A stretch of DNA of 64,000 nucleotides from Pseudomonadota bacterium (GCA_023411035.1 JAEYPE010000084.1:1-64000); one strand, 5' to 3'; shown: positions 25,064-34,276, counted from the stretch's first letter. Made by a program: numbers and translations. The notes: generated by a model from the sequence alone, not told the origin.

Positions 25064-26769
25064 GCCTGCTGCCGCCCATCGGCCTGAACTCCGGCCTGAA
25101 TTCCATGGGGGCGGGCGCCGCACCGGCGGACGGCCTGCTGTCCCAGCGCCGCGCCGGCGCCCTGTGGGACGACATGGCGCGCGCGCTTCTGCTGTGCCTG
25201 ATCATCCTCGCCACGCTGACCTTCCGCAATTACGGGATCAGCACGGACGAGGAGGTGCAGCACATCTACGGCAAGAAGCTGCTGTCCTTCTACCTGTCCG
25301 GCTTCACCGACCGGTCGGCCTTCCATTTCAAGGATCTGTACCTGTATGGCGGGCTGTTCGATCTGGTCACCGCCCTGCTGGTGCCGATCTCCCCCTTCGA
25401 GGAGTACGAGACGCGCCATCTGCTCTGCGCGCTGGTGGGGGTGCTGGGGATCGCCGGCTGCTGGCGCTACGCGCGGCTGCTGGCCGGTTCGCGGGCGGGT
25501 TTCCTGGCGGCGGCGCTGCTGGCGCTGTCGGGCGTCTATTACGGCGCCATGTTCAACAACACCAAGGACGTGCCCTTCGCCGCGGGCATGGTGTGGACGC
25601 TCTATTTCGCCACCCGCATCATCGGCCAGATGCCGGCCCCGCGCCGCAGCACGGTGCTGAAGTTCGGCCTTGCGCTGGGCCTTACGCTGTCGATCCGGGT
25701 GGGCGCGGTGCTGGCCGGATTCTACCTTGCGGTGGCGCTGGCGCTCTATGTGGTTCTGGTGGCGTGGCGCGGCGGGCTGGGCGCGGCGCTGGGCGTCACC
25801 CGGCGGACCGTCCTGACCCTGCTGCCGGCCATTCCACTGGCCTATGGGTTGATGGCGCTTTTCTGGCCGTGGGTGGTGCAGAAACCGCTGAACCTGTTGG
25901 TGGCGCTGCGCGTCGTCTCGCATTTTCCCATCGACATCCAGACGCTGTTCATGGGGCAGATGGTCAGCTCCGCGGCCCCGCCCGCGCTCTATCTGCCGGT
26001 CTATCTGGGGGTGAAGCTGCCGGAGGTGCTGCTGCTGGGCACCCTGTCCGCGGTTGTGCTGGCGGTCCTGTGGGCGGTGCGCGGCGGTTGGCGTGGCGTG
26101 GATGGCGCCTTCGGCGCGGTGCGCTGGGTGCCGCTGGCCCTGGCGGCCTTCCTGCCGGTGATCCTGTTCATGCTGATGCGCCCGTCCGTCTACAACGGCA
26201 TCCGCCATTTCCTGTTCGTGGCGCCGCCGATGGCCGTCATGGCCGGCATCGCCTTCGACCGGCTGTGGGCCGGAGCCGAAGGGCTGGGCCGGCGTGCGGG
26301 GCAGGCGTACGCCGCCGCCGCCATCGCGGTGGCCGTGCTGTACGCGTGGCAACTCGGCAGCCTGCATCCGAACCAGTACGTCTACTACAACCAGTTCACC
26401 GGCGGGATGAAGGGCGCGGATGGCCGGTTCGAGCTGGATTACTGGGGCAACTCCCAGCATGAGGCTCTGGCCGAGCTGATCGCGCTGGTGGAGCGCGAGA
26501 ACGGCGGCCATCCGCCGCCGCGGCAGTACACCCTGTCGGTCTGCGGCAACACGCTGGCCGTACGCTTCGAATTGCCGCCCTGGCTGAAGCTGGTCAACGG
26601 CACCGGCCTGGACTGGCGCAAGGCGGACTTCTTCATGGCCTTCACCCAGGTGAAGCAGTGCCCCAACCTGCTCGGCGGCCAGCCGATCATCGAGGTCGCC
26701 GCCGACGACGTGCCCCTGACCATCGTGAAGGACCGCCGCCCGCCGGTGGCGGAGATTCCGAGCGAGTAA
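25060..26769 (+). CDS. GT39-like polytopic membrane protein (putative glycosyltransferase)
   Basis: 569 residues with about ten membrane segments. An early extracytoplasmic loop holds YGISTDEEVQHIYG, resembling the acidic DE motif of ArnT/PMT (GT39) transferases that use polyprenyl-linked sugars. A soluble region at the C-terminus (about 450-569) carries the only Cys pairs. ATG 25060 overlaps the upstream GT2 stop. The pairing suggests the GT2 makes a lipid-linked sugar and this enzyme transfers it in the periplasm. The assignment rests on topology, the DE motif and context. Confidence 0.75.
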   Translation: MSLLPPIGLNSGLNSMGAGAAPADGLLSQRRAGALWDDMARALLLCLIILATLTFRNYGISTDEEVQHIYGKKLLSFYLSGFTDRSAFHFKDLYLYGGLFDLVTALLVPISPFEEYETRHLLCALVGVLGIAGCWRYARLLAGSRAGFLAAALLALSGVYYGAMFNNTKDVPFAAGMVWTLYFATRIIGQMPAPRRSTVLKFGLALGLTLSIRVGAVLAGFYLAVALALYVVLVAWRGGLGAALGVTRRTVLTLLPAIPLAYGLMALFWPWVVQKPLNLLVALRVVSHFPIDIQTLFMGQMVSSAAPPALYLPVYLGVKLPEVLLLGTLSAVVLAVLWAVRGGWRGVDGAFGAVRWVPLALAAFLPVILFMLMRPSVYNGIRHFLFVAPPMAVMAGIAFDRLWAGAEGLGRRAGQAYAAAAIAVAVLYAWQLGSLHPNQYVYYNQFTGGMKGADGRFELDYWGNSQHEALAELIALVERENGGHPPPRQYTLSVCGNTLAVRFELPPWLKLVNGTGLDWRKADFFMAFTQVKQCPNLLGGQPIIEVAADDVPLTIVKDRRPPVAEIPSE

Positions 26770-26897
26770 GCCTTTTTTCTCCGGTCTAACCCGCCCGGCG
26801 GCGCCGGTGCCGTTGGCGTGATCTCCGTCCGCGGGCGTACCGGGGAGCGGGGGCGCTTCCCACTCTCCCCTCAGCGCGTCGGTGACGGAGGCTGGGG

Positions 26898-28082
26898 ATG
26901 CTGCGGGGGCCGGTGCTCGGTGTCGTGTCGTTTCTTGCGCTCACCGTCTGGGCGACGGCCCCGGCCCCGGCGGACGCGGATGCCCCGGATCGTCTGCGGG
27001 AGGCGGTGAAGGCGCTGGCCGACCGCCGTCTGGCGGAGGCCGGGCCGGGCAGCATCGTGGTCGGCGTGATCCGCGACGGGCGCGGCATCGTGGTCGGGCG
27101 GGGCGACAGCGGGCGGCCCGACGGCGGCCCGCCGGACGGGCGGACGCTGTTCCAGATCGCCTCGCTGACCAAGCCCTTCACCGGCACCATCCTGGCCGAA
27201 CTGATCCGCGCCGGGCGCGTTGCCCCGACCGACCCGCTGGCCCGCCACCTGCCCAAGCCGGTTCACGCGCCGGATTTCGACGGCAGGCCGATCCGCCTGC
27301 TCGACCTCGCCACCCACACGGCGGGGCTGCCCAACGTGCCGGAGACTCCGCGCTTTTCCTGGAACCGGCTTGAGGACCCGCGCAACCCCTACAAGCCGCT
27401 GACGCGGGAGGAGGTGCGGGCGTGGCTGTCCGGCTTCAGCCTGCCGGTGCCGCCGGGCACGCGCTTCCGCTATTCCAACGTCGGCATGGCGGTGCTGGGG
27501 GAGGCGCTGTCCACCGCCTCCGGCATTTCCTACGAAACCCTGCTGAAGCGGGTCGTCACCGACCGGTTCGGGATGAAGGACACCACCCTGGCGCCCGGCG
27601 CGGAGCAGCGCGCCCGCAAGGCGGTGGGCCACGCCCGCGGTCAGGTGGTGCCGGATTGGGAGGCGCCGGCCATGCAGCCGTCCTTCGGGCTCTATTCCAC
27701 CGCCGACGATCTGCTGCGCTGGCTGCGCGCCAACATGGGCGACTGCTCCGGCTCCGGGAGGAGCGCATGCGACGCCGAGACCGCCGCGACGCTGGCGCTT
27801 GCCCAGTCGGTGCAGGTGGACGGGCGGGCGCTGCGCGATCCGGGGGCGCTGGGGCAGGGGGCGATGGCGCTGGGCTGGTTCGTCGCCTGGGCGGCGGACG
27901 GCACGCCGATCCTCTGGCATTCCGGGTCCACCGGCGGCTTCAACGCCTACATCGCCTTTTCACGCACCCATCGCTGGGCCGCGGTGGCGCTGACCAACAG
28001 TGACCCCGACCGCATCGCCGCCGACCGGGTGGTGGGCGATCTGATCTGGCACTTGGAGAGCATGGCGGCGGACCGCCGGTGA
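26898..28082 (+). CDS. Serine hydrolase, class C beta-lactamase/PBP family
   Basis: 394 residues with an N-terminal hydrophobic signal ending near the ATAPAPA segment. Motifs of the family are SLTK (Ser89, Lys92), YSN (Tyr192) and HSGSTGG in place of KTG. These match class C beta-lactamases, D-aminopeptidases and esterases, so the substrate is open. It is probably periplasmic. The gene follows the GT pair by 128 bp with no visible operon partner. Confidence 0.9.
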   Translation: MLRGPVLGVVSFLALTVWATAPAPADADAPDRLREAVKALADRRLAEAGPGSIVVGVIRDGRGIVVGRGDSGRPDGGPPDGRTLFQIASLTKPFTGTILAELIRAGRVAPTDPLARHLPKPVHAPDFDGRPIRLLDLATHTAGLPNVPETPRFSWNRLEDPRNPYKPLTREEVRAWLSGFSLPVPPGTRFRYSNVGMAVLGEALSTASGISYETLLKRVVTDRFGMKDTTLAPGAEQRARKAVGHARGQVVPDWEAPAMQPSFGLYSTADDLLRWLRANMGDCSGSGRSACDAETAATLALAQSVQVDGRALRDPGALGQGAMALGWFVAWAADGTPILWHSGSTGGFNAYIAFSRTHRWAAVALTNSDPDRIAADRVVGDLIWHLESMAADRR

Positions 28083-28097
28083 GGGGCGGAGCGTCAG

Positions 28098-28139
28098 CCG
28101 TCAGTGCAGAAGCCGTCAGTTTCGCCGTCAGTGCAGAAG
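28098..28139. repeat. 15-bp direct repeat at the 3' end of a gene
   Basis: CCGTCAGTGCAGAAG occurs at 28098-28112 and 28125-28139, with a further CCGTCAGT at about 28113-28120. The second copy covers the stop codon of the leftward NTF2-like gene, so the repeats mark a duplicated gene tail between convergent genes. Confidence 0.7.
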
Positions 28140-28532
28140 ACCGCCGGGCGGGGACAGGATCTCGGACGCCGGTTCGGCGACCGGTCCGGCCTGATGGTGG
28201 GCCAGACGCCATTCGCCGTCCTCGCGCACGAACAGGTTCGTCGCGGCCAGAACGGCGTTGCCCAGAACCTCCTCGCACAGCACGACCGCGGTGTCGCCGT
28301 ACAGGCTGACGCGCTCGTTGCGCGCCTGGACCGCCGGGCCGCGGGGCGCGCGCAGCACGTCCCGCCAGCTCGAGACCACCGCCTCCCGGCCGAACAGGAT
28401 GTTCCAGCCGGGATGGATGCAGGACACGGGCAGGCGGGAGGCCCACAGCCGGTCCATGGCGGGAAAGTCACGCTCGGTGAAGGCCCGGTAGAAAGTCCGG
28501 TTCGAGGCCAGCACGGCGTTGCGGTCGGTCAT
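28128..28532 (-). CDS. NTF2-like/SnoaL-fold protein
   Basis: 134 residues: MTDRNAVLASNRTFYRAFTE, then WASRLPVSCIHPGWNILFG, VSLYGDTAVVLCEEVL and a final NGVW-like GEWRLAHHQAGP. This pattern fits the NTF2/SnoaL alpha+beta cone fold used by small hydrolases, isomerases and carrier-like proteins. The His-containing CIHPGW may line the pocket. Function unknown. ATG 28532 is chosen over the upstream ATG 28607, which would add a non-conserved extension. The last codons overlap a direct repeat. Confidence 0.8.
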   Translation of the reverse strand: MTDRNAVLASNRTFYRAFTERDFPAMDRLWASRLPVSCIHPGWNILFGREAVVSSWRDVLRAPRGPAVQARNERVSLYGDTAVVLCEEVLGNAVLAATNLFVREDGEWRLAHHQAGPVAEPASEILSPPGGLLH

Positions 28533-28649
28533 GATGAAGCGTGTCTCCGAAACATTCGAATTCGCTTCTATACGGGCAACCGGCTCAGCGGCAAGAGTCG
28601 GCGTCATTTATCACAGACGACACCGGCCACGCAGGCAACGAATCCTGCC

Positions 28650-29633
28650 TCAAGCCTTGATGTCCACCTTCTGGGATGCCTCCGCCGTGGCGCTGCCGCT
28701 GTCGTCGGTCAGGCCGGCGATGGGCTGCGACAGGTCCAGGTTCAGGTGCATCACGCCGTTGGCGCTCTTGGTCGGGCTCAGCGCGCCGAGGCCGCTCATC
28801 CCGCCCTTCGAGGCGATGCTGTTCAGCTTCTCCAGGACGCCCTTGATCTCGTCCTCGCTGAAGCCTTCCCCACGGACGATCATGCCCGTGGCCTTGCCGG
28901 TCGCCTTGGTCGAGGCGGTGGAGAAGCCGAGGCTGCCCGAGCCGTCGCCGTTCAGCGTGGCCTGAAGGCTGCGGTCCTCACGGGTGAAGTCCAGGGTGGA
29001 CTTGGCGAAGGAGATGCGGACCGACTTGTCGCCGTCCTGGATGGTCAGCTCCATCCCGCGGGATTCGATGGACCATTGGGACCGGGATTCCGCCATGCTC
29101 ATGGACAACTGGCTGAAATCCATGGATTTCAGCTTGTCCTTCATGGTGCTGCCGAAATCGCCGACCGCGCTCTTCACGTCGTCGTCCGACATGCCCAGCC
29201 CGCCGAGCAGGCTGCCGAGGTCGTTCGACATGTTGCCGATGGCCTTCTCGAACAGACCGGCGAGGCCCTTGGAGTGGTTCAGGGCGTTCTGCATGATCTG
29301 CTCGGCCTGCTTGGCGCGGTCGGCCATGGCCTGGGCGCCGGACTTGCTGCCGGACCCCGCGGCATCGGACCCCGCCGCGCCGGCATCGGCGTTGGAGCCG
29401 TTGGCACCCGCCGCCGGGGCCTTCTTGCCCGACAGCGTGTCGAGCAGGGATTCCATGGATTGGCTGATCGTGTAGGCCGGGCTGCTGCTCTTCGCGGGGG
29501 CCTGGGAGTCGGTCGTGGTGGCGGCCTTGCCGCTGTCCGCCGCCTTGCTCTCGGTTGCCTTCTTGGCATTGTTCGCTTGTTGCAGGACCGTGCTGGTCGT
29601 CCCATTCGGCCCGGACAGTTCCGAGTAATACAT
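28650..29633 (-). CDS. Hypothetical protein, low-complexity N-terminus
   Basis: I do not recognise this 327-residue protein. Residues 1-105 are rich in Ser, Ala, Lys and Gly with no signal peptide or membrane segment. About 105-170 is helical and Gly/Leu-rich (GLAGLFEKAIGNMSNDLGSLLGGLG). About 190-325 looks like a beta-rich domain with alternating polar residues (ELTIQDGDKSVRISFAKSTL). There is no Cys. Codon use matches the surroundings. It is leftward, between the FAD-Rieske gene and the NTF2-like gene, each separated by a gap. Such composition is seen in secreted or flagellar-associated proteins, but that is speculation. Confidence 0.7.
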   Translation of the reverse strand: MYYSELSGPNGTTSTVLQQANNAKKATESKAADSGKAATTTDSQAPAKSSSPAYTISQSMESLLDTLSGKKAPAAGANGSNADAGAAGSDAAGSGSKSGAQAMADRAKQAEQIMQNALNHSKGLAGLFEKAIGNMSNDLGSLLGGLGMSDDDVKSAVGDFGSTMKDKLKSMDFSQLSMSMAESRSQWSIESRGMELTIQDGDKSVRISFAKSTLDFTREDRSLQATLNGDGSGSLGFSTASTKATGKATGMIVRGEGFSEDEIKGVLEKLNSIASKGGMSGLGALSPTKSANGVMHLNLDLSQPIAGLTDDSGSATAEASQKVDIKA

Positions 29634-29762
29634 CGCCGCCTCCCGCGCGTGATCGTTTCCGCCGTGAGGATATGATCGTGCCGGACTCCTTTACCAGAAG
29701 TTAATGCGCGGCAGTGTTACTGCAACGCCCGGTCGAAATCCCTTCGCATCCATAGGATTTTA

Positions 29763-31319
29763 TCAGTTTTTCCTTGCGGTGTCGTCAACGGGTGAAAGGG
29801 GCAGGGTGGCCGGGCCGTTCAGAACTGTCCCGTCCACCGCGAAGCGGGAGCCGTGGCAAGGGCAATCCCAGCTCCGCTCGCCCGGATTCCAGCGCACGAC
29901 GCATTTCAGGTGCGTGCAGATGGCGGAGCGGCGGTGCAGCGCTCCGGACTCGTCGCGGAAGACGGCGATGGGCCAGCCGCCGGACTTCAGGACCGCGCCC
30001 TGGCCGGGTGCGATGCGGTCCTCCCCGTCCAGCTCCGGACCTTGGACGTAGGGCAGGAACTGGCGGGCCACATCCAGATTCTCCCGCAGATAGGCGCCGA
30101 ACGTGCCGGCCATCTTCCGTCCGGGATCGTACAGGGCGGCCCAGTGACTGCCGCTGCCGTGGATCAGCTCGCACAGGACCAGCCCGGCGATGGTGCCGTG
30201 GGTCATGCCCATGCCGCTGTCGCCGGTCGCCACGAAGACCCGCCCGCCATAGGCCGGGTCGGGGCCGATGAAGGCCAGCCCGTCGAAGGGTTCCATCACC
30301 TGCCCGGACCAGCGGTGCTCCATCGCCCCGGCCTGGGGGAAATGCGCGCGCGTCCAGGCTTCCAGCGCGGCCCAGCGCTTCGCCATGTCGCGGGCCTCGC
30401 CGGTCTTGTGGTCCTCGCCGCCGACGATCAGCCGGTCGTCGTCCGCCTCCGGCTGGAGCCGCACGTAGTGATAGGGATCGAGCGTGTCCCAATAGAGGGC
30501 GTCGGGAACGCTTCCCTTCGGCACCCGGACGGAGATGGCGTAGGTGCGGTGGGGCGCCTGCTTGGAATGGATGGCGAAGCGGTCGCTGATCGGCGAATTG
30601 GTGGCGACGACGGCCGCGGCGGCCTCCACCATGGCGTGATCCGGCCCGGCCTCGACCCGCACGCGCTCCCCGTCCTGCCGGACCGTTGAAACATGCGCCC
30701 CGATGGCGAGCGCGCCGCCGCGCGCCAGAAAAGCGCGGGTCAGCCCGGCCAGATAGTCCAGCGCGTGGATGCGCGCCTGTTGGGGGAAGCGCAGGCAGGG
30801 GCCGGGATGGCGGATGGGCGGCCGGTCCAGCCGCTCCACGTCGTCCAGCCCGGCGCGTCGGGCGGCGTCGCGCTCCCGGTCCAGCAGGGCGGGGTCCTGC
30901 CCCGGCGCCAGCATCAGATAGCCGTCGACGCGGGCGAAGCCGCACTCGATCCTCTCCTCGCGGGCGATCCGCTCGATGGCGTCGATGGCGGCGCCGTGGC
31001 TGTCCGCGGCCATGCGGGCGCCGGACTCGCTGTGCAGCCGTTCGATCTCGGTGAAACGGTCGTCGATGGCATTGGACAGATGCGCCGTGGTGCGCCCGGT
31101 TTCGCCGCTGCCGGGCGGTCCGTCGTTCAGCAGCAGAACCGATTTGCCCGAACGTTGGAGCAGATAGGCGGTGGTGACCCCGGCGATGCCCGCCCCCACG
31201 ACGATCGCGTCGGGCCGCAGCGCGCCCAGGCCCACGGCGGTGGGTGCGACGGTCCCGGCGGGCATCGGTGACCCGCCGCGGTCCATCCAGACGGAGGTGG
31301 TTGCGCCGGAGCCCTGCAT
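29763..31319 (-). CDS. FAD-dependent oxidoreductase with C-terminal Rieske domain
   Basis: 518 residues. The N-terminal dinucleotide-binding motif is DAIVVGAGIAGVTTAYLL, followed by a DAO-family fold ending GRVFVATGDSGMGMTHGTIAG. The last about 90 residues are a Rieske domain with CTHLKC and CPCHGSRF supplying the [2Fe-2S] ligands. This fusion is found in putative amine- or glycine-oxidase-like enzymes of many bacteria, with substrate unknown. ATG 31319 is preceded by GAGGGAAGA; the longer frame is open upstream without conserved sequence. It is divergent from nadE with about 140 bp between. Confidence 0.9.
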   Translation of the reverse strand: MQGSGATTSVWMDRGGSPMPAGTVAPTAVGLGALRPDAIVVGAGIAGVTTAYLLQRSGKSVLLLNDGPPGSGETGRTTAHLSNAIDDRFTEIERLHSESGARMAADSHGAAIDAIERIAREERIECGFARVDGYLMLAPGQDPALLDRERDAARRAGLDDVERLDRPPIRHPGPCLRFPQQARIHALDYLAGLTRAFLARGGALAIGAHVSTVRQDGERVRVEAGPDHAMVEAAAAVVATNSPISDRFAIHSKQAPHRTYAISVRVPKGSVPDALYWDTLDPYHYVRLQPEADDDRLIVGGEDHKTGEARDMAKRWAALEAWTRAHFPQAGAMEHRWSGQVMEPFDGLAFIGPDPAYGGRVFVATGDSGMGMTHGTIAGLVLCELIHGSGSHWAALYDPGRKMAGTFGAYLRENLDVARQFLPYVQGPELDGEDRIAPGQGAVLKSGGWPIAVFRDESGALHRRSAICTHLKCVVRWNPGERSWDCPCHGSRFAVDGTVLNGPATLPLSPVDDTARKN

Positions 31320-31459
31320 GACCGGTCTTCCCTCAGTTGGCCGTTGGTATCCCGTCATCCTGGCAACACAGGGTGCGGCGGGGCGGTTCCGCCGCTTCCG
31401 CGCCCGGCCTTCGGCTGCTACGGTGTCGCCGATCCGCCGTTTCACCGGACAACGCAGAC

Positions 31460-33124
31460 ATGACCGACCGCCTTTCCATCGCGCTGGCCCAGATCGACCC
31501 GACCGTCGGCAACATCACGGCCAACATCGACCGCATCCGCAACGCGCGGGCGGAGGCCGCCGCCCGCGGCGCCGACCTGATGGTCTGTCCGGAACTGGTG
31601 ATCACCGGCTACCCGCCGGAGGATCTGGTGCTGAAGCCCTTCTTCCTGGACGTGGTGGAAAAGGCGGTGCGCGATTTCGCCCTGGAGACGGCGGACGGCG
31701 GCCCGGCCCTGCTGGTCGGCGCGCCCTGGCGCGACGGCGGCAAGTGCCACAACGCGGCGCTGCTGCTGGACGGCGGCAAGATCGCGGCGACCCGTTTCAA
31801 GGTGGACCTGCCGAACTACGGCGTGTTCGACGAGAAGCGCGTCTTCGTCCCCGGCCCGCTGCCCGGCCCGATCAATTTCCGCGGCGTGCGGCTGGGCGTT
31901 CCGATCTGCGAGGACATGTGGTCCACCGACGTGATCGAGACGCTGGCGGAAAGCGGGGCGGAGATCCTGGTGGTCCCCAACGGCAGCCCGTTCGAGGTCG
32001 GCAAGCACGACCAGCGCGTCCAACTCGCCGTGCAGCGGGTCACCGAGTCGGGGCTGCCCCTGCTCTACGTGAATCAGGTGGGCGGGCAGGACGAACTGGT
32101 CTTCGACGGAGCCAGCTTCGCGCTGGGCGCCGACCGCCGGCTGGTGGCGCAGGCCCCGTCCTTCGCCGAGCATCTGCTGATCACCCGCTGGGAGCGCGGC
32201 GCGGACGATGTGTGGCATTGCGCCGACGCGGAGCGCATCGCCCCGGCGGAGGAGCTTGATTCGATCTATACGGCGCTGGTGCTGGGCCTGCGCGACTATG
32301 TGAACAAGAACCGCTTCCCCGGCGTGATCCTGGGCCTGTCCGGCGGCATCGACTCGGCGCTGTCCGCGGCCATCGCGGTGGACGCGCTGGGCGCCGACCG
32401 GGTGCACGGCGTGATGATGCCGTCGCCCTACACCTCGCAGGAGAGCCTGGACGACGCCGCGGAATCGGCGGAACTGCTGGGCTGCAAGCTGGACACCGTT
32501 CCCATCGTCCCGGCGATGGAGGCGTTCGACCGGATGCTGCTGCCGGCCTTCGCGGGGCGCGATCCGGACATCACGGAAGAGAACATCCAGTCCCGCTCCC
32601 GCGGGATCACGCTGATGGCGCTGTCCAACAAGTTCGGCGCCATGGTGCTGTCCACCGGCAACAAGTCGGAGATGTCGGTCGGCTACGCCACGCTCTACGG
32701 CGACATGTGCGGCGGCTACGCCGTGCTGAAGGACGTCTACAAGACGACGGTCTACGCGATCTCGCGCTGGCGGAACGAGCATCTGCCGGAGGGCGCGCTC
32801 GGCCCGGCGGGCCGCGTCGTGCCGGAGCGCGTACTGGTCAAGGCCCCGACCGCGGAGCTGAAGCCCAACCAGACCGACCAGGACACGCTGCCGCCCTACG
32901 ACGAGCTGGACGACATCCTGGAGTGTCTGGTGGAGGAGGACCTGGGCGTGCCGGAGATCGTCGCCCGCGGCCACGCGCCGGAGGTGGTGAACAAGGTCTG
33001 GCGCATGCTGCATCTGGCCGAATACAAACGCCGCCAGGCTCCTCCCGGCCCGAAGATCACCCGCCGCCTGTTCAACCGCGAGCGCCGCTACCCGATCACG
33101 AACGGGTTCACGAGCATCGTGTGA
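31460..33124 (+). CDS. nadE: NAD+ synthase, glutamine-hydrolysing
   Basis: Amidates deamido-NAD with ATP and ammonia from glutamine. The N-terminal nitrilase-fold glutaminase has the triad Glu45 (CPELVI), Lys114 (FKVDLPNYG) and Cys150 (GVPICEDMW). The C-terminal synthetase carries the P-loop LGLSGGIDSAL and SNKFGAMVLSTGNKSEMSVGY. The 554-residue length is usual for the two-domain form. ATG 31460 matches the family start MTDRLSIALAQIDPTVG. A GC-rich repeat follows the stop. Confidence 0.96.
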   Translation: MTDRLSIALAQIDPTVGNITANIDRIRNARAEAAARGADLMVCPELVITGYPPEDLVLKPFFLDVVEKAVRDFALETADGGPALLVGAPWRDGGKCHNAALLLDGGKIAATRFKVDLPNYGVFDEKRVFVPGPLPGPINFRGVRLGVPICEDMWSTDVIETLAESGAEILVVPNGSPFEVGKHDQRVQLAVQRVTESGLPLLYVNQVGGQDELVFDGASFALGADRRLVAQAPSFAEHLLITRWERGADDVWHCADAERIAPAEELDSIYTALVLGLRDYVNKNRFPGVILGLSGGIDSALSAAIAVDALGADRVHGVMMPSPYTSQESLDDAAESAELLGCKLDTVPIVPAMEAFDRMLLPAFAGRDPDITEENIQSRSRGITLMALSNKFGAMVLSTGNKSEMSVGYATLYGDMCGGYAVLKDVYKTTVYAISRWRNEHLPEGALGPAGRVVPERVLVKAPTAELKPNQTDQDTLPPYDELDDILECLVEEDLGVPEIVARGHAPEVVNKVWRMLHLAEYKRRQAPPGPKITRRLFNRERRYPITNGFTSIV

Positions 33125-33139
33125 GGGGTGTTGAGACAG

Positions 33140-33226
33140 GCCCCCTCCCCAACCCTCCCCCGCCTTCGGCGAGGGAGGGGGGCAATCTCCCTCCCCTGCG
33201 AAGCGGGGGAGGGTCGGGGAGGGGGC
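33140..33226. repeat. GC-rich intergenic palindromic repeat, copy B
   Basis: An 87-bp element opening GCCCCCTCCCC-AACCCTCCCCCGCC and closing with the near-complement GGGGGAGGG-TC-GGGGAGGGGGC. It shares both arms with copy A at 5930-6031. It lies between nadE and the convergent small membrane gene and may also act as a transcription terminator. Confidence 0.75.
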
Positions 33227-33238
33227 AAGGCTTTCCCC

Positions 33239-33466
33239 TCACCCGCGCGTCAGGCGGATGATCGTCACCATCATGCCGACCGCGTAAAGCTCGGCCAGCG
33301 GAACGATCCAGGAGGGATGGAAGAGGATCGCCAGCGGCATGATCAGCAGCAGGATCAACGCCGGGAACACGAAGTACGGCGAATTGCAGTAAGCCGGAAG
33401 GCCGTGGATGCGGCCGGGCTCTTCGCCAATCAAATCGTTGGCGGAGCCAACAGTTTGGTCAGTCAT
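33239..33466 (-). CDS. Small membrane protein of unknown function
   Basis: 75 residues. The first 30 are polar (MTDQTVGSANDLIGEEPG) and contain one Cys. Two adjacent hydrophobic segments follow (about 31-49 and 53-72) with a WIVP turn between them, so a hairpin in the membrane is likely. I do not recognise the family. ATG 33466 follows a weak AGAGA. It is downstream of the Ntn-hydrolase gene by about 160 bp in the same direction. Confidence 0.6.
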   Translation of the reverse strand: MTDQTVGSANDLIGEEPGRIHGLPAYCNSPYFVFPALILLLIMPLAILFHPSWIVPLAELYAVGMMVTIIRLTRG

Positions 33467-33623
33467 TCTCTAACACTCACTGTATTTATGGTCTTTATTT
33501 TCTCCATCTCTCTGGGATGGAGCGGCGTCCCCATAGCATATTTTGCCAAGCTGCGGGCATGACTTCGCGCCGTCTTGCCGGATGGCGAAAACGGCGCGGA
33601 AAGTCCTGAATTTTATTATGGCT

Positions 33624-34193
33624 TTAGGCCGCTTCGGTGAGCGCCAGATGCGGGCGGCGGACCATCGACTGGATGGTGAAGGGCGCGCGCACGCCGCCGC
33701 TGAACAGTTCGGCGCATTCCAGCGCCTTCCGCACCCGCTCCTCCGCCGGCAGACCGACCGTGGAGGCCAGCGAACCCAGCGCGTAGTCCGATCCGCAGCC
33801 GATGGCATGATAGCCGCGCACGGCCTCGCCCACCTGATAGTCGGACTGGATGGAGAAAAGCCGCCCCTCGTACCCCACCATGAAGGTGCCGCCCGTCTCC
33901 ACGTCGTTGGAGCGGTGGGCGTAGCCGCCGTCCTTCAGACAGCCGCGAACGGCGTCCACGAAATCCACGACCATGTAGCGGAAGACGTCAGCCTCGGGGT
34001 CGCGGTGCGGCGGCTCCAGCCGGTAGTGCAGAAGCTGGCCCATGCGGAAGCTGCTGGTGAAGCCGATCAGCATGTCGGCGTTGCGGAACACCTTGGTGTC
34101 CGCGCGCACGGTGATGTCCAGGCCGTTCACGCCCGCGCTGTCACCGCCCATCCACACACGATCGCCGTCCACCAAGCCAACAATGCAGGTCAT
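33624..34193 (-). CDS. Proteasome-beta-like Ntn hydrolase
   Basis: 189 residues starting MTCIVGLVDGDRVWMGGDSA. After Met removal, Thr1, Asp17 (in GGDSAG) and Lys33 (in ADTKVF) fall exactly at the catalytic positions of proteasome beta subunits and HslV. The middle part, IGFTSSFRMGQLLHYRL, and GYHAIGCGSDYALGSL also fit the fold (GSG-like loop). No HslU, ATPase or alpha subunit is nearby, and the protein is shorter than Anbu. It may be a self-processing peptidase or amidase. Cys2 could be an alternative nucleophile. Upstream DNA to 34276 is AT-rich and likely holds its promoter. Confidence 0.75.
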   Translation of the reverse strand: MTCIVGLVDGDRVWMGGDSAGVNGLDITVRADTKVFRNADMLIGFTSSFRMGQLLHYRLEPPHRDPEADVFRYMVVDFVDAVRGCLKDGGYAHRSNDVETGGTFMVGYEGRLFSIQSDYQVGEAVRGYHAIGCGSDYALGSLASTVGLPAEERVRKALECAELFSGGVRAPFTIQSMVRRPHLALTEAA

Positions 34194-34276
34194 CGTCGTT
34201 CTCGTCCCTGAATAAACTTCAACTGAAAGCAGGGACAGGATGGATTTTTATGGTTAAAAAATTATTGACAGACAGT

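Noticed and set aside
33566..33598. Stem CGCGCCGT / ACGGCGCG after the Ntn hydrolase gene as a terminator
   Set aside because: Only eight paired bases, a long loop and no T run on the leftward strand; too weak to call.
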